Positions 27,135 to 50,659 of a stretch of DNA of 64,000 nucleotides are shown piece after piece. The notes beneath the pieces were generated by a model that was given only the letters and a program-made list of their open reading frames with translations, ran no database searches and was not told the origin of the DNA. Location: assembly GCF_014648075.1 (NCBI RefSeq), contig NZ_BMQK01000020.1:46666-110665 (forward strand), given 5' to 3'. The DNA is from Streptomyces ruber (GTDB taxonomy: Bacteria > Actinomycetota > Actinomycetes > Streptomycetales > Streptomycetaceae). Within the stretch, counting starts at the first letter, position 1. Each line of letters opens with the position of its first letter. The position numbers and the translations under genes were made by a program.

Positions 27135-27182
27135 TTGACATCCTTCGATGCAAGCTTTGCGGCTTGGATCGAAGGATGTCAA
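27135..27182. promoter_or_regulatory. Perfect 15-bp inverted repeat, probable ArsR operator
   Basis: TTGACATCCTTCGAT (27135-27149) is repeated exactly in inverse at 27168-27182, with an 18-base spacer that itself contains the palindrome AAGCTT. Each arm begins with TTGACA, so each half may be both an ArsR half-operator and the -35 box of one divergent promoter. It lies 9 bases before the arsR start and 23 bases before the arsI start. Confidence 0.8.
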
Positions 27183-27191
27183 CATAGACGC

Positions 27192-27602
27192 ATGTCGAAT
27201 CAAGAACTGGTGGTGCTGGGCCAGGACGACGGGGACCCTGCCTGCTGCCCGGGGCTGCTGACCGCGCCCCTGGATGAGGGGCAGGCCGTCGAGCTGGCGA
27301 AGGTGTTCAAGGCGCTGGGGGACCCGGTGCGGCTGCGGCTGCTGTCGATGATCGCCTCACGGGCGGGCGGAGAGGTCTGCGTGTGCGACCTGACCCCGGC
27401 CTTCGACCTGTCCCAGCCGACGATCTCCCACCACCTGAAGCTGTTGCGGCAGGCCGGACTCATCGACTGCGAGCGGCGTGGTACCTGGGTCTACTACTGG
27501 CTGGTGCCGGAGATGACCGACCGTCTCGCGGGCATCCTCACCCGCCCCGCGGGCGACCCGCTGCCCGACCGCACGGCGACGTCGGCCGGGGCCGCTTCAT
27601 GA
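27192..27602 (+). CDS. arsR: ArsR/SmtB-family arsenic-responsive repressor
   Basis: 136 residues. A winged-helix repressor: VFKALGDPVRLRLLSMIAS, then the metalloid site VCVCDLT in the alpha-3 position, then the recognition helix SQPTISHHLKLLRQAGLI and the wing. The C-x-C binds As(III) and releases DNA. A second cysteine pair near the N-terminus (DPACCPG) could add a ligand. The ATG is only nine bases from the operator, so the mRNA is probably leaderless or nearly so. Its stop overlaps the acr3 start (ATGA). Confidence 0.92.
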   Translation: MSNQELVVLGQDDGDPACCPGLLTAPLDEGQAVELAKVFKALGDPVRLRLLSMIASRAGGEVCVCDLTPAFDLSQPTISHHLKLLRQAGLIDCERRGTWVYYWLVPEMTDRLAGILTRPAGDPLPDRTATSAGAAS

Positions 27603-28699
27603 CCGTACCCGCGGACGCATCCGCTCCGGAGAAGAACGTCGCGGGCCGCCTGCCGTTCCTGGACCGCTACCTCGCCCTGTGGATCCTCGCCGCGATGGCC
27701 GCCGGACTGGGCTTCGGCCGCCTGGTCCCCGGGCTGGGGGAGGCGCTGGCCGCGGTGACGGTGACCGGGGTGTCCCTGCCCATCGCGCTGGGCCTGCTGG
27801 TGATGATGTACCCGGTGCTGGCCAAGGTCCGCTACGACCGCCTCGACACCGTCACCCGCGACCGGCGCCTGCTCCTGCCGTCCCTGCTGCTCAACTGGAT
27901 CGTCGGCCCGGCACTCATGTTCGCCCTGGCCTGGCTGTTCCTGCCGGACCTGCCCGAGTACCGCACCGGGTTGATCGTCGTCGGCCTGGCCCGCTGCATC
28001 GCCATGGTCATCATCTGGAACGACCTCGCCCGCGGCCACCGCGAAGCCGCCGCCGTCCTGGTCGCCCTCAACTCCGTCTTCCAGGTGATCGCCTTCGCCG
28101 CGCTCGGCTGGTTCTACCTCTCCGTCCTCCCCGGCTGGCTGGGCTGGGAGCAGACCGCGCTGGACGTGTCGGTGTGGGAGATCGCCCGCAGCGTGCTCGT
28201 CTTCCTCGGCATCCCGCTGGCGGCCGGCTACCTCACCCGCCGCCTCGGCGAGAGGACCAGAGGCCGCACCTGGTACGAGACACAGCTGCTCCCGCGCATC
28301 GGCCCCTTCGCCCTGTACGGGCTGCTGTTCACCATCGTCGTCCTCTTCGCCCTGCAAGGCGACGCCATCACCTCCCGACCCCTCGACGTCGTCCGCATCG
28401 CGCTGCCGCTGCTGGTGTACTTCGCCGCCATGTGGGCCGGATCGATGGCGCTGGGCCGCGCCATCGGCCTGGACCACCCGCGCACCACGACGCTCGCCTT
28501 CACGGCCGCGGGCAACAACTTCGAGCTGGCCATCGCCGTCTGCATCGCCACTTTCGGCGCCTCCTCCGGCCAGGCCCTCGCCGGCGTCGTCGGCCCCCTC
28601 ATCGAAGTGCCCGTGCTCATCGGCCTCGTCCACGTCGCACTCCGCACTCGCCGCTACTTCCTCACTCCCACACCCCAGGAAGACCCTGCGCATGCCTGA
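27599..28699 (+). CDS. acr3: Arsenite efflux transporter ACR3
   Basis: 366 residues and ten membrane helices of the bile-acid/sodium symporter fold. ACR3 landmarks include LPIALGLLVMMYPVLAKVRY, GLARCIAMVIIWNDLARG with the conserved cysteine needed for arsenite transport, and FTAAGNNFELAIAVCIATFG. It expels As(III) from the cell. Translationally coupled to arsR (ATGA) and its 3' end overlaps the arsC start by eight bases. Expression should follow arsenite release of ArsR. Confidence 0.93.
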   Translation: MTVPADASAPEKNVAGRLPFLDRYLALWILAAMAAGLGFGRLVPGLGEALAAVTVTGVSLPIALGLLVMMYPVLAKVRYDRLDTVTRDRRLLLPSLLLNWIVGPALMFALAWLFLPDLPEYRTGLIVVGLARCIAMVIIWNDLARGHREAAAVLVALNSVFQVIAFAALGWFYLSVLPGWLGWEQTALDVSVWEIARSVLVFLGIPLAAGYLTRRLGERTRGRTWYETQLLPRIGPFALYGLLFTIVVLFALQGDAITSRPLDVVRIALPLLVYFAAMWAGSMALGRAIGLDHPRTTTLAFTAAGNNFELAIAVCIATFGASSGQALAGVVGPLIEVPVLIGLVHVALRTRRYFLTPTPQEDPAHA

Positions 28700-29114
28700 C
28701 ACCGCCGCGCCGCCGTCCGTGCTGTTCGTCTGCGTCCACAACGCCGGACGCTCACAGATGGCCGCCGCCTTCCTCACCCACCTCGCGGGCGACCGCGTGC
28801 AGGTCCGCTCGGCGGGCTCCGCCCCCGCCGACACCGTCAACCCGGCCGTCGTCGAAGCCATGGCCGAGGTGGGCATCGACATCTCGGCCGAAGTGCCCAA
28901 GGTGCTCACCGTCGACGCCGTCCAGGCCTCCGACGTCGTCATCACCATGGGATGCGGCGACGCCTGCCCCGTCTTCCCCGGCACGCGCTACCTCGACTGG
29001 CAGCTCCCCGACCCGGCCGGGCAGGGTATCGCCGCCGTCCGCCCCATCCGCGACGACATCGAACAGCGCATCCGGACCCTGATGTCCGAGCTGGGCACCT
29101 GCTCCCGACCATGA
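28692..29114 (+). CDS. arsC: Arsenate reductase, low-molecular-weight phosphatase type
   Basis: 140 residues. The P-loop VCVHNAGRSQMAAAF carries the nucleophilic cysteine, and VITMGCGDACPVFPG holds the pair of resolving cysteines of thioredoxin-coupled type enzymes; YLDWQLPDPAGQ contains the catalytic aspartate. It reduces As(V) to As(III), the substrate for ACR3. The ATG at 28692 overlaps the end of acr3. Last gene of the arsRBC-type operon. Confidence 0.92.
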   Translation: MPDTAAPPSVLFVCVHNAGRSQMAAAFLTHLAGDRVQVRSAGSAPADTVNPAVVEAMAEVGIDISAEVPKVLTVDAVQASDVVITMGCGDACPVFPGTRYLDWQLPDPAGQGIAAVRPIRDDIEQRIRTLMSELGTCSRP

Positions 29115-29488
29115 CCGCTACGCAGCGCTGCTGGTACCCGTGAACATCGAACAGGGCACAAGCGGGGCGCCTCTCGAGGTGCTGAGCATCTGCTGGCGGA
29201 ACGCGTGAGCCGAGCCGCCCTCGCTTTGCACGGCGAAGCCGTCCGCGAGGGCGCCGTGCACGCGAGGGGTGAGCCCCCGGCGTCCGTCCGGCGGCTGCGC
29301 GGCCCGCCCGACGGGCGGCCGAGGCCGGCCTGCCGCAGCGATCACAAGACAGGACGAGCTGAGGCCGCGCTCCCCGCAGCGTAGGGGTGCGAGGAGCAAA
29401 CGATTCGACCGGCCTGACAGCCTGGCATGCCCCCTTCAGCAGCAGGTCCTGACTGAGTGTTCGGTCCTGAGTCAGGGCAGTACGTCAG
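29115..29488. other. Non-coding stretch at the edge of the arsenic island
   Basis: 374 bases with no gene. Near 29448-29475 there is an imperfect inverted repeat (CCTGACTGAG ... CTGAGTCAGG) next to the breakpoint of the radical SAM relic, possibly an old mobile-element end. Confidence 0.4.
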
Positions 29489-30183
29489 TTAGCAGCCGCG
29501 TGAGGGCGAGTAGTACACGAAGCGGTGCGGCGACAGGTACAGGTGGGACGGCAGCTTGTCGTAGGCGGGGGTCGGGATCGTGGTGGTGTTCTCGTAGCAG
29601 AGGGACAGCAGTTCGCGCCGCCCCGTGCCGCCCCGCCGCGGGTTCAGCTGGACGTTCGCGGACGGCTGCGGCAGTTCGCCCCGCGCGCGGGCGCGCAGGA
29701 TGTCGCAGAAGGCGCTCTTCCCCTCGCCGATCACGCACACGTCCACTGCGGCGAGGACGTCGAAGAAGCGCCTCTTGTCCTCGAGGTACTTCCACACGTC
29801 CGACGCCTCCGTCCCGCCGACGAGCAACAGCGCGTCGGGGAGCCGGTCCTTGATGACGCGGGCCATGTGCAGGGCGAGGGGCAACTGGCGCCGGTAGGTG
29901 ATGTTCAGCCCGACGACGTCGTACCCGGCCGACGCCGGCCGCCGCGGCAGTTCCTCCTCCAGGTACGGGGCGAAGGGTGCGCTGAGCCGGGCGAGCAGTT
30001 CCGGGTCCGACAGTTCCTCGGTACTGCTGACGTTGATGCACTCGCCGGTCAGATCAAATCCGTCGCCCGTGGCGAACTGTCCCGGCATGCCCTGCGTGCT
30101 CAGCACGTCCATCCAGCCGATGACCTGCTCGACGGCGCGCCGGTAGCTCGGGTAGTCGTAGAACCTGGACTCCTCGCGCAGTG
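29489..30183 (-). pseudogene. Cobalamin-binding radical SAM protein, truncated at both ends
   Basis: The frame from about 30181 reads LREESRFYDYPSYRRAVEQV and continues through a cobalamin-binding-like domain (YDVVGLNITYRRQLPLALHM, LLLVGGTEASDVW, DVCVIGEGKSAFCDIL) typical of B12-dependent radical SAM enzymes of the RiPP or methyltransferase type. It stops at YYSPSRGC followed by TAA: the final cysteine would be the first of the radical SAM C-x3-C-x-x-C cluster, so the entire catalytic domain is missing. The 5' end is lost at an IS junction near 30183, with no start codon. An ATG at 30112 could start a 207-residue product, but no enzyme activity is possible. Confidence 0.75.
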
Positions 30184-30386
30184 ATTGTGCAGGTGAGAAA
30201 CAACGCCAGACGGTGAGTTTCGGGAACGCCTGAGCGTGCTCGGGTGCAGAGATGTCGGCGAGTTTCGGTTCTGGTCCAACTTCTGTGGTGGGCTACTCCC
30301 TGTGACCGTTGATCTTGCTGGCACGTCTCCCGAGATCGTCCGGAAACGGCCGGTGATGGCGGCGTTCGGCCTGATGGTTCTGGGCT

Positions 30387-30796
30387 GTGCGCGAGGTACT
30401 GCTCCGGCTGGGAGAGCTGCTCTTCCTGTCGGCTTCGGAGATCAGGGTGGTGTCGGTGCAGGACGACGGCGACGCGATCCGGGTCGGTGTCAGAGCCCGG
30501 ACGGCCAAGGCTCACTGCCCGGGTTGCGGGAGCTGGTCGGGGCGGGTGCACGGCTCCTGCCTGCGATTTCGCGCCGATCTTCCCGTGGCAGGACGGCGGG
30601 TGGTGCTGCGGCTGCGGGCCCGGCGGTTCGCGTGCGAGGACGCCTCATGAGGGCGGCGGACGTTCGTGGAGCAGATCGCGGGTCCGACCCGCCGACACAG
30701 CCAGCGGACCGAACGAATGCGGTCGGCGCTGGCCGAGGTCGGCCTCGCCTTGGCCGGTCGCGCCGGTACCCGGCTGGCCGACGTCTTCGGGGTGGT
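30387..30796 (+). pseudogene. ISL3-family transposase, N-terminal fragment
   Basis: The first part reads REVLLRLGELLFLSASEIRV with the ISL3 zinc-ribbon HCPGCGSWSGRVHGSCLRF and RRFACEDAS, then a stop. After a frame change it continues TFVEQIAGPTRRHSQRTERM and LALAGRAGTRLADVFGVV, all in ISL3 order. At about 30796 the sequence switches in mid-domain to an IS630 transposase. The DDE domain is absent. Confidence 0.75.
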
Positions 30797-31180
30797 CCGA
30801 ATCGACGAGGAGGTGCCCGCGCATCTGCAGATCCACCTGATCGTCGACAACTACGGCACCCACACGACTCCGCGATCAGAGCTTGGCTGGCCAAGCACCC
30901 GAGGTTGGAGCGGCACTTCACCCCGACCGGCTCCTCCTGGATCAACCAGGTCGAGCGGTGGTTCGGCTACCTGGCCCACCAGATGATCCGCCGCGGCGCA
31001 CACAAGACCATCCATGCCCTGGAAGCCGACGTCCGGGCCTGGGTCAAGGACTGGAACCAAGACCCCAGGCCGTTCATCTGGACCAAGACCGCCGAAGAGA
31101 TCCCCGACTCCCTCGCCCGCTTCTGCCGACGGATCTCTGGCGCAGGACACCAGAACCCGACACCGACGTCAGGTGTGAGC
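30797..31180 (+). pseudogene. IS630-family transposase, C-terminal fragment
   Basis: It begins VPAHLQIHLIVDNYGTHTT (the second catalytic aspartate, VDNY) and, after one frame change near 30870, runs AIRAWLAKHPRLERHFTPTG, SSWINQVERWF (the catalytic Glu of the DDE triad) and FIWTKTAEEIPDSLARFCRR. This is the C-terminal third of an IS630/Tc1-type transposase. It is joined directly to the ISL3 fragment. Confidence 0.8.
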
Positions 31181-31212
31181 CGGACGTGGAATCGACTGAG
31201 GTGGCCGGGCGC

Positions 31213-31633
31213 GGATCGGAGAGGTCGCCGCGAAGGCAGGCATCAGCGTCAGGGCGTTGCGCTACTACGAGCAGCAGGACTTGCTGCACTCCACCCGGAG
31301 TCCGGGTGGCCGGCGCCAGTATCCGGCCGGTGCCGTCGACGGGTCGGGTTGATCCAGCAGCTCCACGCGGCGGGGCCGCCCAGCAGAATCGTGCGCGAGG
31401 TGTTGCCGTTCGCCGACTCCGGTGAGGTGTCACCGCGACTGCTGGAGCTGCTCGAGGCCGAACGTGACCGCCTGGACCGGCAGATGGCGGACCTGCGGAC
31501 AGTGCGCGACCGGATGGACGACTGCATCACCGAGGCGCACCAGCAGGGCCCGCACCGTCTCGACCCGGCTGCCGGGTTCCGGAACGGAACGGGAAGTGCG
31601 ACCGGGGCAGCGCGCACGGGACCGGCTCTCTGA
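31213..31633 (+). pseudogene. MerR-family regulator, 5'-truncated and frameshifted
   Basis: Reads RIGEVAAKAGISVRALRYYE, then LLHSTRSPGGRRQYPAGAVD, the MerR winged helix without its start codon. One base appears to be missing near 31336-31345; after it the frame continues VGLIQQLHAAGPPSRIVREV and a coiled-coil (LLELLEAERDRLDRQMADLR) to TGA 31633. No promoter-distal partner is seen. Probably non-functional. Confidence 0.75.
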
Positions 31634-31837
31634 GCCGGATGCGGCGCGGATCGTGGCCGACCGGGTCGATGGCCCCGTCCCGGACGGCTGCGACGGCCGG
31701 GGCGCGAACGGCCGGCCGCGCCGGGCACTCACAGCATCCCCGTAAGCGTCCGCATAGTTGCAGACGCAACAAGATTCACTTCAATGTTACGTTCTCATCA
31801 GCCGGTCCGTATACACACGGTAGTAGATTGCATACAC
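31634..31837 (+). promoter_or_regulatory. Promoter region of the PucR-type regulator
   Basis: The last 100 bases are unusually AT-rich for this window. Visible elements are an inverted repeat GTTGC-AGAC-GCAAC near 31757-31770, a possible promoter TTACGT (31787-31792), 17 bases, TATACA (31810-31815), and repeated CATACACA-like motifs up to the ATG. Operator function is inferred. Confidence 0.4.
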
Positions 31838-33112
31838 ATGAGCACCACCTCGCCTGACAGTCGCCACGTCACCGCCTTCGCCGATTGGATCGACAGGAGT
31901 CCGGAAGAAGTCGCTGACAAGGTGTTCAGAGCCTGCGTCGCGGCCGTGCCCTCCTTCGTGACCAACGGCCCTGAGGTCGCGCGTGCGTTCCGTACGGCGT
32001 GCTCCTCGTTCCTGGCATTCGTCAGCAAGGCCGTTTCCACGGGCGAAATCACCCACGGAGCCGCGCTTCCCCCGGAGGCGGAGCATTTGACGCGCCGGCT
32101 TCCCGCGGCGGGGATCAAGCTCGTCGATCTCGTGCTCGCCTACGACGTGGCGGGCAACGAGCTGCTCGACGCCTTCGGCAAGGAACTGCGCGCCGGCTCC
32201 TGGCGGCCGGAGGGCGGCGACCGCGCCGACCTGCTGTCGGTGGTGATGGGCCGGCTGTTCCGGTTCCGCCAGACCGCGCTGTCCCAGGCGATGGCGGTCT
32301 ACCGCCAGGAACAGGAACTGCTGCGGCGCCGCGAGATCCCCGACATACGGGAAGCCGTCCGGCAGGCGCTGACGGGCGAGCTGGGCGAAGCCGAGGCGGA
32401 ACGGCGACTGGGCTACCGGATGAACACACGGCACGTCGGATTCGTGGTGTGGGGGCCGGAAGCCCCCGAAGCCGCTCTGAGGCAGGTCGCGGCGCGGTTG
32501 TGTGCCCAACTGCGTGCGGGGGCGGACCTGACGGTGCCGTCGGACGGGCATGCTCTGCACGGGTGGCTCAGCCTCCCGGAGAACGCCCCCGGTGTGGACG
32601 TACTGCGGGCCCGCCTGTCCGTGCCTGAGGGCATCCGCATCAGTCTGGGTATGCCCCACCACGGCGGCAACGGCTTCCGGATCACCCATCGTGAGGCGCT
32701 GGAGACCCAGTCCCTCGCCGATCGGGCCATGCCGCAGCCCACACGTCCCGACGCGCCCGCCGAAGCCGGCAGTATCGTTTCTTTCTGCGACGTCGTCGCG
32801 CTGGTCTTCGCCAGCCGCGACGTGGAACTCGCTTCGCACTTCGTCCGCTGCCAGCTCGGCAGCCTCGTCGAGCCGCGCCACTCGGTCCTGCGCGAGACGC
32901 TGCGTGTCTGGTTCGAGGAACTCGGCAGCCCGACCCGGGCCGCCCGGCGACTCAATGTTCACGTCAACACCCTCGTCAAGCGCCTCAACCGGGCTGCGGA
33001 GATCGTGGACCGGCCCTTGCACGCCGGTGACTTCGCCTTCCGTTTCGCCTTCGAGCTGTCCAGGGCCCACCACGGAAACGGTGTGGGCGAACCCCATGAG
33101 AGAGGCCGCTGA
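31838..33112 (+). CDS. PucR/CdaR-family transcriptional regulator
   Basis: 424 residues from ATG 31838. The N-terminal two thirds is an all-helical RsbRD-like region (DLVLAYDVAGNELLDAFGKE) and a GGDEF-like middle; the C-terminus carries the PucR-type helix-turn-helix, LRVWFEELGSPTRAARRLNV, HVNTLVKRLNRAAEI. Such proteins activate nearby metabolic or biosynthetic operons. It converges on the giant PKS gene, separated by a perfect 18-bp terminator, and is the nearest regulator to it, so it is a good candidate for pathway control. Confidence 0.85.
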   Translation: MSTTSPDSRHVTAFADWIDRSPEEVADKVFRACVAAVPSFVTNGPEVARAFRTACSSFLAFVSKAVSTGEITHGAALPPEAEHLTRRLPAAGIKLVDLVLAYDVAGNELLDAFGKELRAGSWRPEGGDRADLLSVVMGRLFRFRQTALSQAMAVYRQEQELLRRREIPDIREAVRQALTGELGEAEAERRLGYRMNTRHVGFVVWGPEAPEAALRQVAARLCAQLRAGADLTVPSDGHALHGWLSLPENAPGVDVLRARLSVPEGIRISLGMPHHGGNGFRITHREALETQSLADRAMPQPTRPDAPAEAGSIVSFCDVVALVFASRDVELASHFVRCQLGSLVEPRHSVLRETLRVWFEELGSPTRAARRLNVHVNTLVKRLNRAAEIVDRPLHAGDFAFRFAFELSRAHHGNGVGEPHERGR

Positions 33113-33134
33113 CAGGGGCCCACTGAGGCACACG

Positions 33135-33188
33135 CCCCGGCCGGTGACGCGGAACTCCTGGCGGGAGCAACCGCGTCACCGGCCGGGG
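33135..33188. terminator. Bidirectional terminator between regulator and PKS
   Basis: CCCCGGCCGGTGACGCGG (33135-33152) pairs perfectly with its complement at 33171-33188; the 18-base loop has its own small CTCC/GGAG stem. It lies between two convergent genes and can end transcription from both sides. Confidence 0.85.
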
Positions 33189-33231
33189 TGCCGGCCGTGC
33201 GGGACCGGCACGTGCTGTCCGTTCGCGTCGT

Positions 33232-47646
<14,415 letters not shown>

Positions 47647-48476
47647 TGCACTGTTCCCATCTTGCGGCAGTGACAAAATGCTGGCGGGTCGGTGACCCAC
47701 GGTGTGAAGAAGCTAAGCGCGAAGGAGGGCGCGAAAGGAGACGCCCTGTTTCGTCGCGGGAGAAGAAAAGGGGGCGGCGGGACGAAAGGACGGATCCGCG
47801 TGTCGTTTTCCGTTCACTCGCACCGACGTCATCCAGGAAACAGACACGGACTTCACGCGCACATGCCCCATTGCCGTGCCGTGCCGTGCCGTGCGAAGAA
47901 CCGCGTATTTCGAGCGATCAACGCATCACAGCGAGGCATCACCCGAGAGGCGAGCTCCCCCTTTCAGGTGTCGTGCCGGCCGAACGGCTTTCCGGTGCGT
48001 GCGTGATCAACGTTAGGCATGCCGGCGATACGTCATCAAGGGGCTCTCCCTACACCGCTGGGTGGTGTCACCCGCCCCCCGGCCTCGGTGTTGTGGAGAT
48101 TGCGTGGACGAGGCGTCAAGCACTTCTCACGTCGTCCGCGGGAAGACGCCCGGCCGTCCCGGACAACTGGACGGACCGGCAGAGCCGTGTGAACAGTGAC
48201 CCGGTCCCCGCGTCACCGGACACTGTTGGCCACTCAGAGGCGCCGGCTATTCGGGCCGGACAGTGCTGTCCGGCCGAGTCGGCGCCCACGGCCCGTCTTC
48301 CTGTCCGCATTCGTCGAAGCGCAAGCCGGGTTCGTGGCGATTCACCGTCGGTATCGTCGTCGTCCGACGCATGCCCGTGCCAAGGGGAACGGGCGCAGCA
48401 CCCCGACGGTCCTCCCGCCGGAGATCTTCCTCGGGCGGGTCTTCAGCCGTCACGGACCCACCGTCGAGGAGCAACC
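47647..48476. promoter_or_regulatory. Divergent promoter region between the PKS and thioesterase genes
   Basis: 830 bases without a believable gene. It must hold promoters for both directions. Visible structure: a 5-bp tandem repeat (GCCGT, four copies, 47873-47892) and a short inverted repeat ACACC/GGTGT near 48050-48070. GAGGAG just before 48477 is the ribosome binding site of the thioesterase gene. Confidence 0.5.
47873..47892. repeat. 5-bp tandem repeat, unit GCCGT, four copies
   Basis: Four perfect copies in the gap between PKS and thioesterase. Confidence 0.8.
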
Positions 48477-49237
48477 ATGGTGAGCCACACCGCCCGCGTC
48501 ACGAGCAAGGGAATACAGCAGTTCTCTTCGTCCCCCGGCGCGGAAGCAGCCCCGGTGTGCTTTCCGCACGCCGGTGGCGCCGCTAGTTATTACCGGCCGC
48601 TCTCCACCGCGCTGGGGACCGACATGGACGTTCTGGCGGTCCAGTGCCCCGGGCGCCAGACCGCAGGACCGAGCCGCTCGCCCGCACCGTCGACCAGCTG
48701 GTCGACGACAGAGTGGAGGCACTGGAGCCGTGGGCGAACCGGCCGCTCTCCCTGTTCGGGCACAGCATGGGGGCAGTGGTCGCCTACGAGGTGGCCAGAC
48801 GGCTGACCGCGGCCGGCAGTCCGCCCGTCACCCTCGTCGTCTCCGGCCGTCGCGCCCCCGGTGACGAGCAACGGGGTGAAGTGCACCTGCGGGACGACGC
48901 CGGTCTCCTGACCGAGATCAGGAGGCTGGGCGGCACGGACCTGCGCGTGCTGGAGAGCCCGGACATGCGTGCCCTGTTCCTGCCGGTTCTCCGCGCCGAC
49001 TACCAAGCCGTGGAAACCTACCGGCACACCCAGGAGCCACAGCTCTCCTGTCCCGTGCTCGCCCTGGCCGGCGAGAGCGATCCGGTGGCGTCCCCGGCCG
49101 AGATGCGGCACTGGGCTGCACGGACATCGGCAGGGTTCGACGTGCTCGCCTTCAGCGGGAGACACTTCTACCTGGCGGAGAACTCCGCGGCGGTGGCGTC
49201 CGCGGTACGCGACCATGTCATCGCGCTGACCCGCTGA
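48477..49237 (+). pseudogene. Type II thioesterase of the PKS cluster, one frameshift
   Basis: ATG 48477 behind GAGGAG starts MVSHTARVTSKGIQQFSSSP and runs through the family motif CFPHAGGAASYYRPLS to VQCPGRQ. One base is missing near 48656-48664; in the next frame the protein continues RRTEPLARTVDQLVDDRVEA and is complete to TGA 49235: GHSMGA with the nucleophilic serine, GESDPVAS with the aspartate, GRHFYLAE with the histidine. Intact it would be a 254-residue editing thioesterase that clears stalled chains from the PKS and may serve for release, since the PKS has no own thioesterase. Treat as either recently broken or a sequence error. Confidence 0.8.
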
Positions 49238-49264
49238 CCCGCTGACCCGCTGACCCGCTGACCC
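49225..49264. repeat. 8-bp tandem repeat, unit GCTGACCC, five copies
   Basis: Five perfect copies running through the stop codon of the thioesterase gene; the TGA is part of the unit. Confidence 0.9.
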
Positions 49265-49272
49265 CGTCAGCG
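49256..49272 (+). terminator. Short hairpin after the thioesterase gene
   Basis: CGCTGAC, three-base loop, GTCAGCG: a perfect 7-bp stem formed from the end of the tandem repeat. Confidence 0.45.
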
Positions 49273-49441
49273 AACCGTCAGCACAACCGACCACGCGTGT
49301 ATCGAAAGAAGCATGCCGTCCCCCTTCCTGCCGCCTCCGCCGTGTCAATGCCCGCGCATCCTGCATTCGATCGCAGTACCTGATCAACGGTCTTGCAGAT
49401 CATTCACCCCCCGGGCCGTGTCGATCTTCCGATAAGTCGTC

Positions 49442-50372
49442 AGTGGTGTCTGAGAAGGGCCGGTCAGTGTCGGGCTCTTTCCACGCGGTGCAGTAGGAGC
49501 ATGACTGTGGCCAGGTAGACGGCGTTCTCCTGGCTGGAGGCCAGGTACTCATAGTCCTTGGACAGCCTTCGATACCGGCCCAGCCAGGCGAAACTCCGCT
49601 CGATCACCCAACGGCGCGGGACCACCTCGAACATTGGCACCACGCGTGGTGGAGCGTCGGCCTTGGCCAAGTACGCCTGAAGGCGGCATCTGTCCGCTGC
49701 ACGATCTGGATGGCGATGCCGGTCTCCTCTTGAACCCAGGCCAGGAAGTCACTGCCGCGATAGCCCTGGTCCGCCCACAGGTGCCGAAGCCGCGGGAACT
49801 TGCCCGCACACCGGGCCAGCAGGACCGCCGCCCCGTCGCGGTCGCCGACATTGGCCGGGCTGACACACACGGCCAGGACCGGTCCGAGCGTGTCGACCAT
49901 GAGATGCCGCTTGATGCCCAGGACTTTCTTGCCGCCGTCGTAGCCGTGCCAGCCGCCCCGCTCGGTGGCCTTGACGCTCTGGCTGTCCAGCACCCCGGCG
50001 CTCGGAGTCGGTTCCCGGCCTCGACCAGCTCGTTCGCGAGCACGCAAGGCGTCGAGAATCTCCTCCCAGCGGCCCTCGATGCGCCACTGCCGCCAATAGT
50101 GGTAGACGGTCTGATAGGGCGGGAAGTCGTGCGGCAGCAATCGCCAGGCGCAGCCGGCCCGCAGCCAGTACGCCAAGGCGTCGATCAGCTCACGGCGCGG
50201 ATGCCTGGGCGGGCGACCACCTGGCTTCGGCGGCGGAACCAGTGGTTCGAGCACCGCCCACTCGGCATCGGTCAGATCTGTCGGATATGCACGCCGACCG
50301 GCCATCCCCGCCTCCCCGAAGTGCAGGAACTATCAAGCCACCTGCCCTGGATGGCCTTCTCAGACACCCACT
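49442..50372 (-). mobile_element. IS5-family insertion sequence
   Basis: About 930 bases bounded by inverted ends: AGTGGTGTCTGAGAAGG at 49442-49458 and its near-complement CCTTCTCAGACACCCACT at 50355-50372 (one extra base). It contains one transposase gene split by a frameshift and sits between the thioesterase and esterase genes of the biosynthetic locus. No clear target duplication was seen. Confidence 0.75.
49464..50305 (-). pseudogene. IS5-family transposase, frameshifted
   Basis: The first frame (from 50305) gives MAGRRAYPTDLTDAEWAVLE, WRLLPHDFPPYQTVYHYWRQ, the catalytic DSQSVKATERGG, and LWADQGYRGSDFL with the second aspartate. Near 49660-49680 the frame shifts by one base and continues AYLAKADAPPRVVPMFEVVP and RRWVIERSFAWLGRYRRLSK, which contains the catalytic glutamate. 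IS5-group elements can use programmed frameshifting, so it may still be active; a simple one-base loss is equally possible. Confidence 0.8.
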
Positions 50373-50659
50373 ACTGACCTTTCCGGTGTGTTGTCGCAAC
50401 GCTTCATGCCGATGGCCGTTCCACCGGGTCGGGGCGCATGCGGGTGGGAGCTGTGGCGGCCCAGCCGAGGGCGATGCGCAGCGGCCTGGCCGAGGTGGCG
50501 GTGGACCTGGAGGGCGGTGCGATCGGTGTCGGTCCACTCGCGCAGTCGGGGCCCAGGCGCGCAGCAGGGCGGCGCTGACCGGGGCTGACACGGTGCGGGG
50601 CCAGGGCGGGCATCGGCTTGGGCGGTGTCCTCATCGCGCCGGCCGGCGCGGCTCGGCCA

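Noticed and set aside
31634..31837. Possible start of the PucR-type gene at ATG 31784
   Set aside because: It would place the promoter-like TATACA and repeats inside the coding region; ATG 31838 fits better.
47647..48476. Possible RNA gene or small ORF between PKS and thioesterase
   Set aside because: No protein-like frame and no strong RNA fold beyond short repeats; treated as promoter region.
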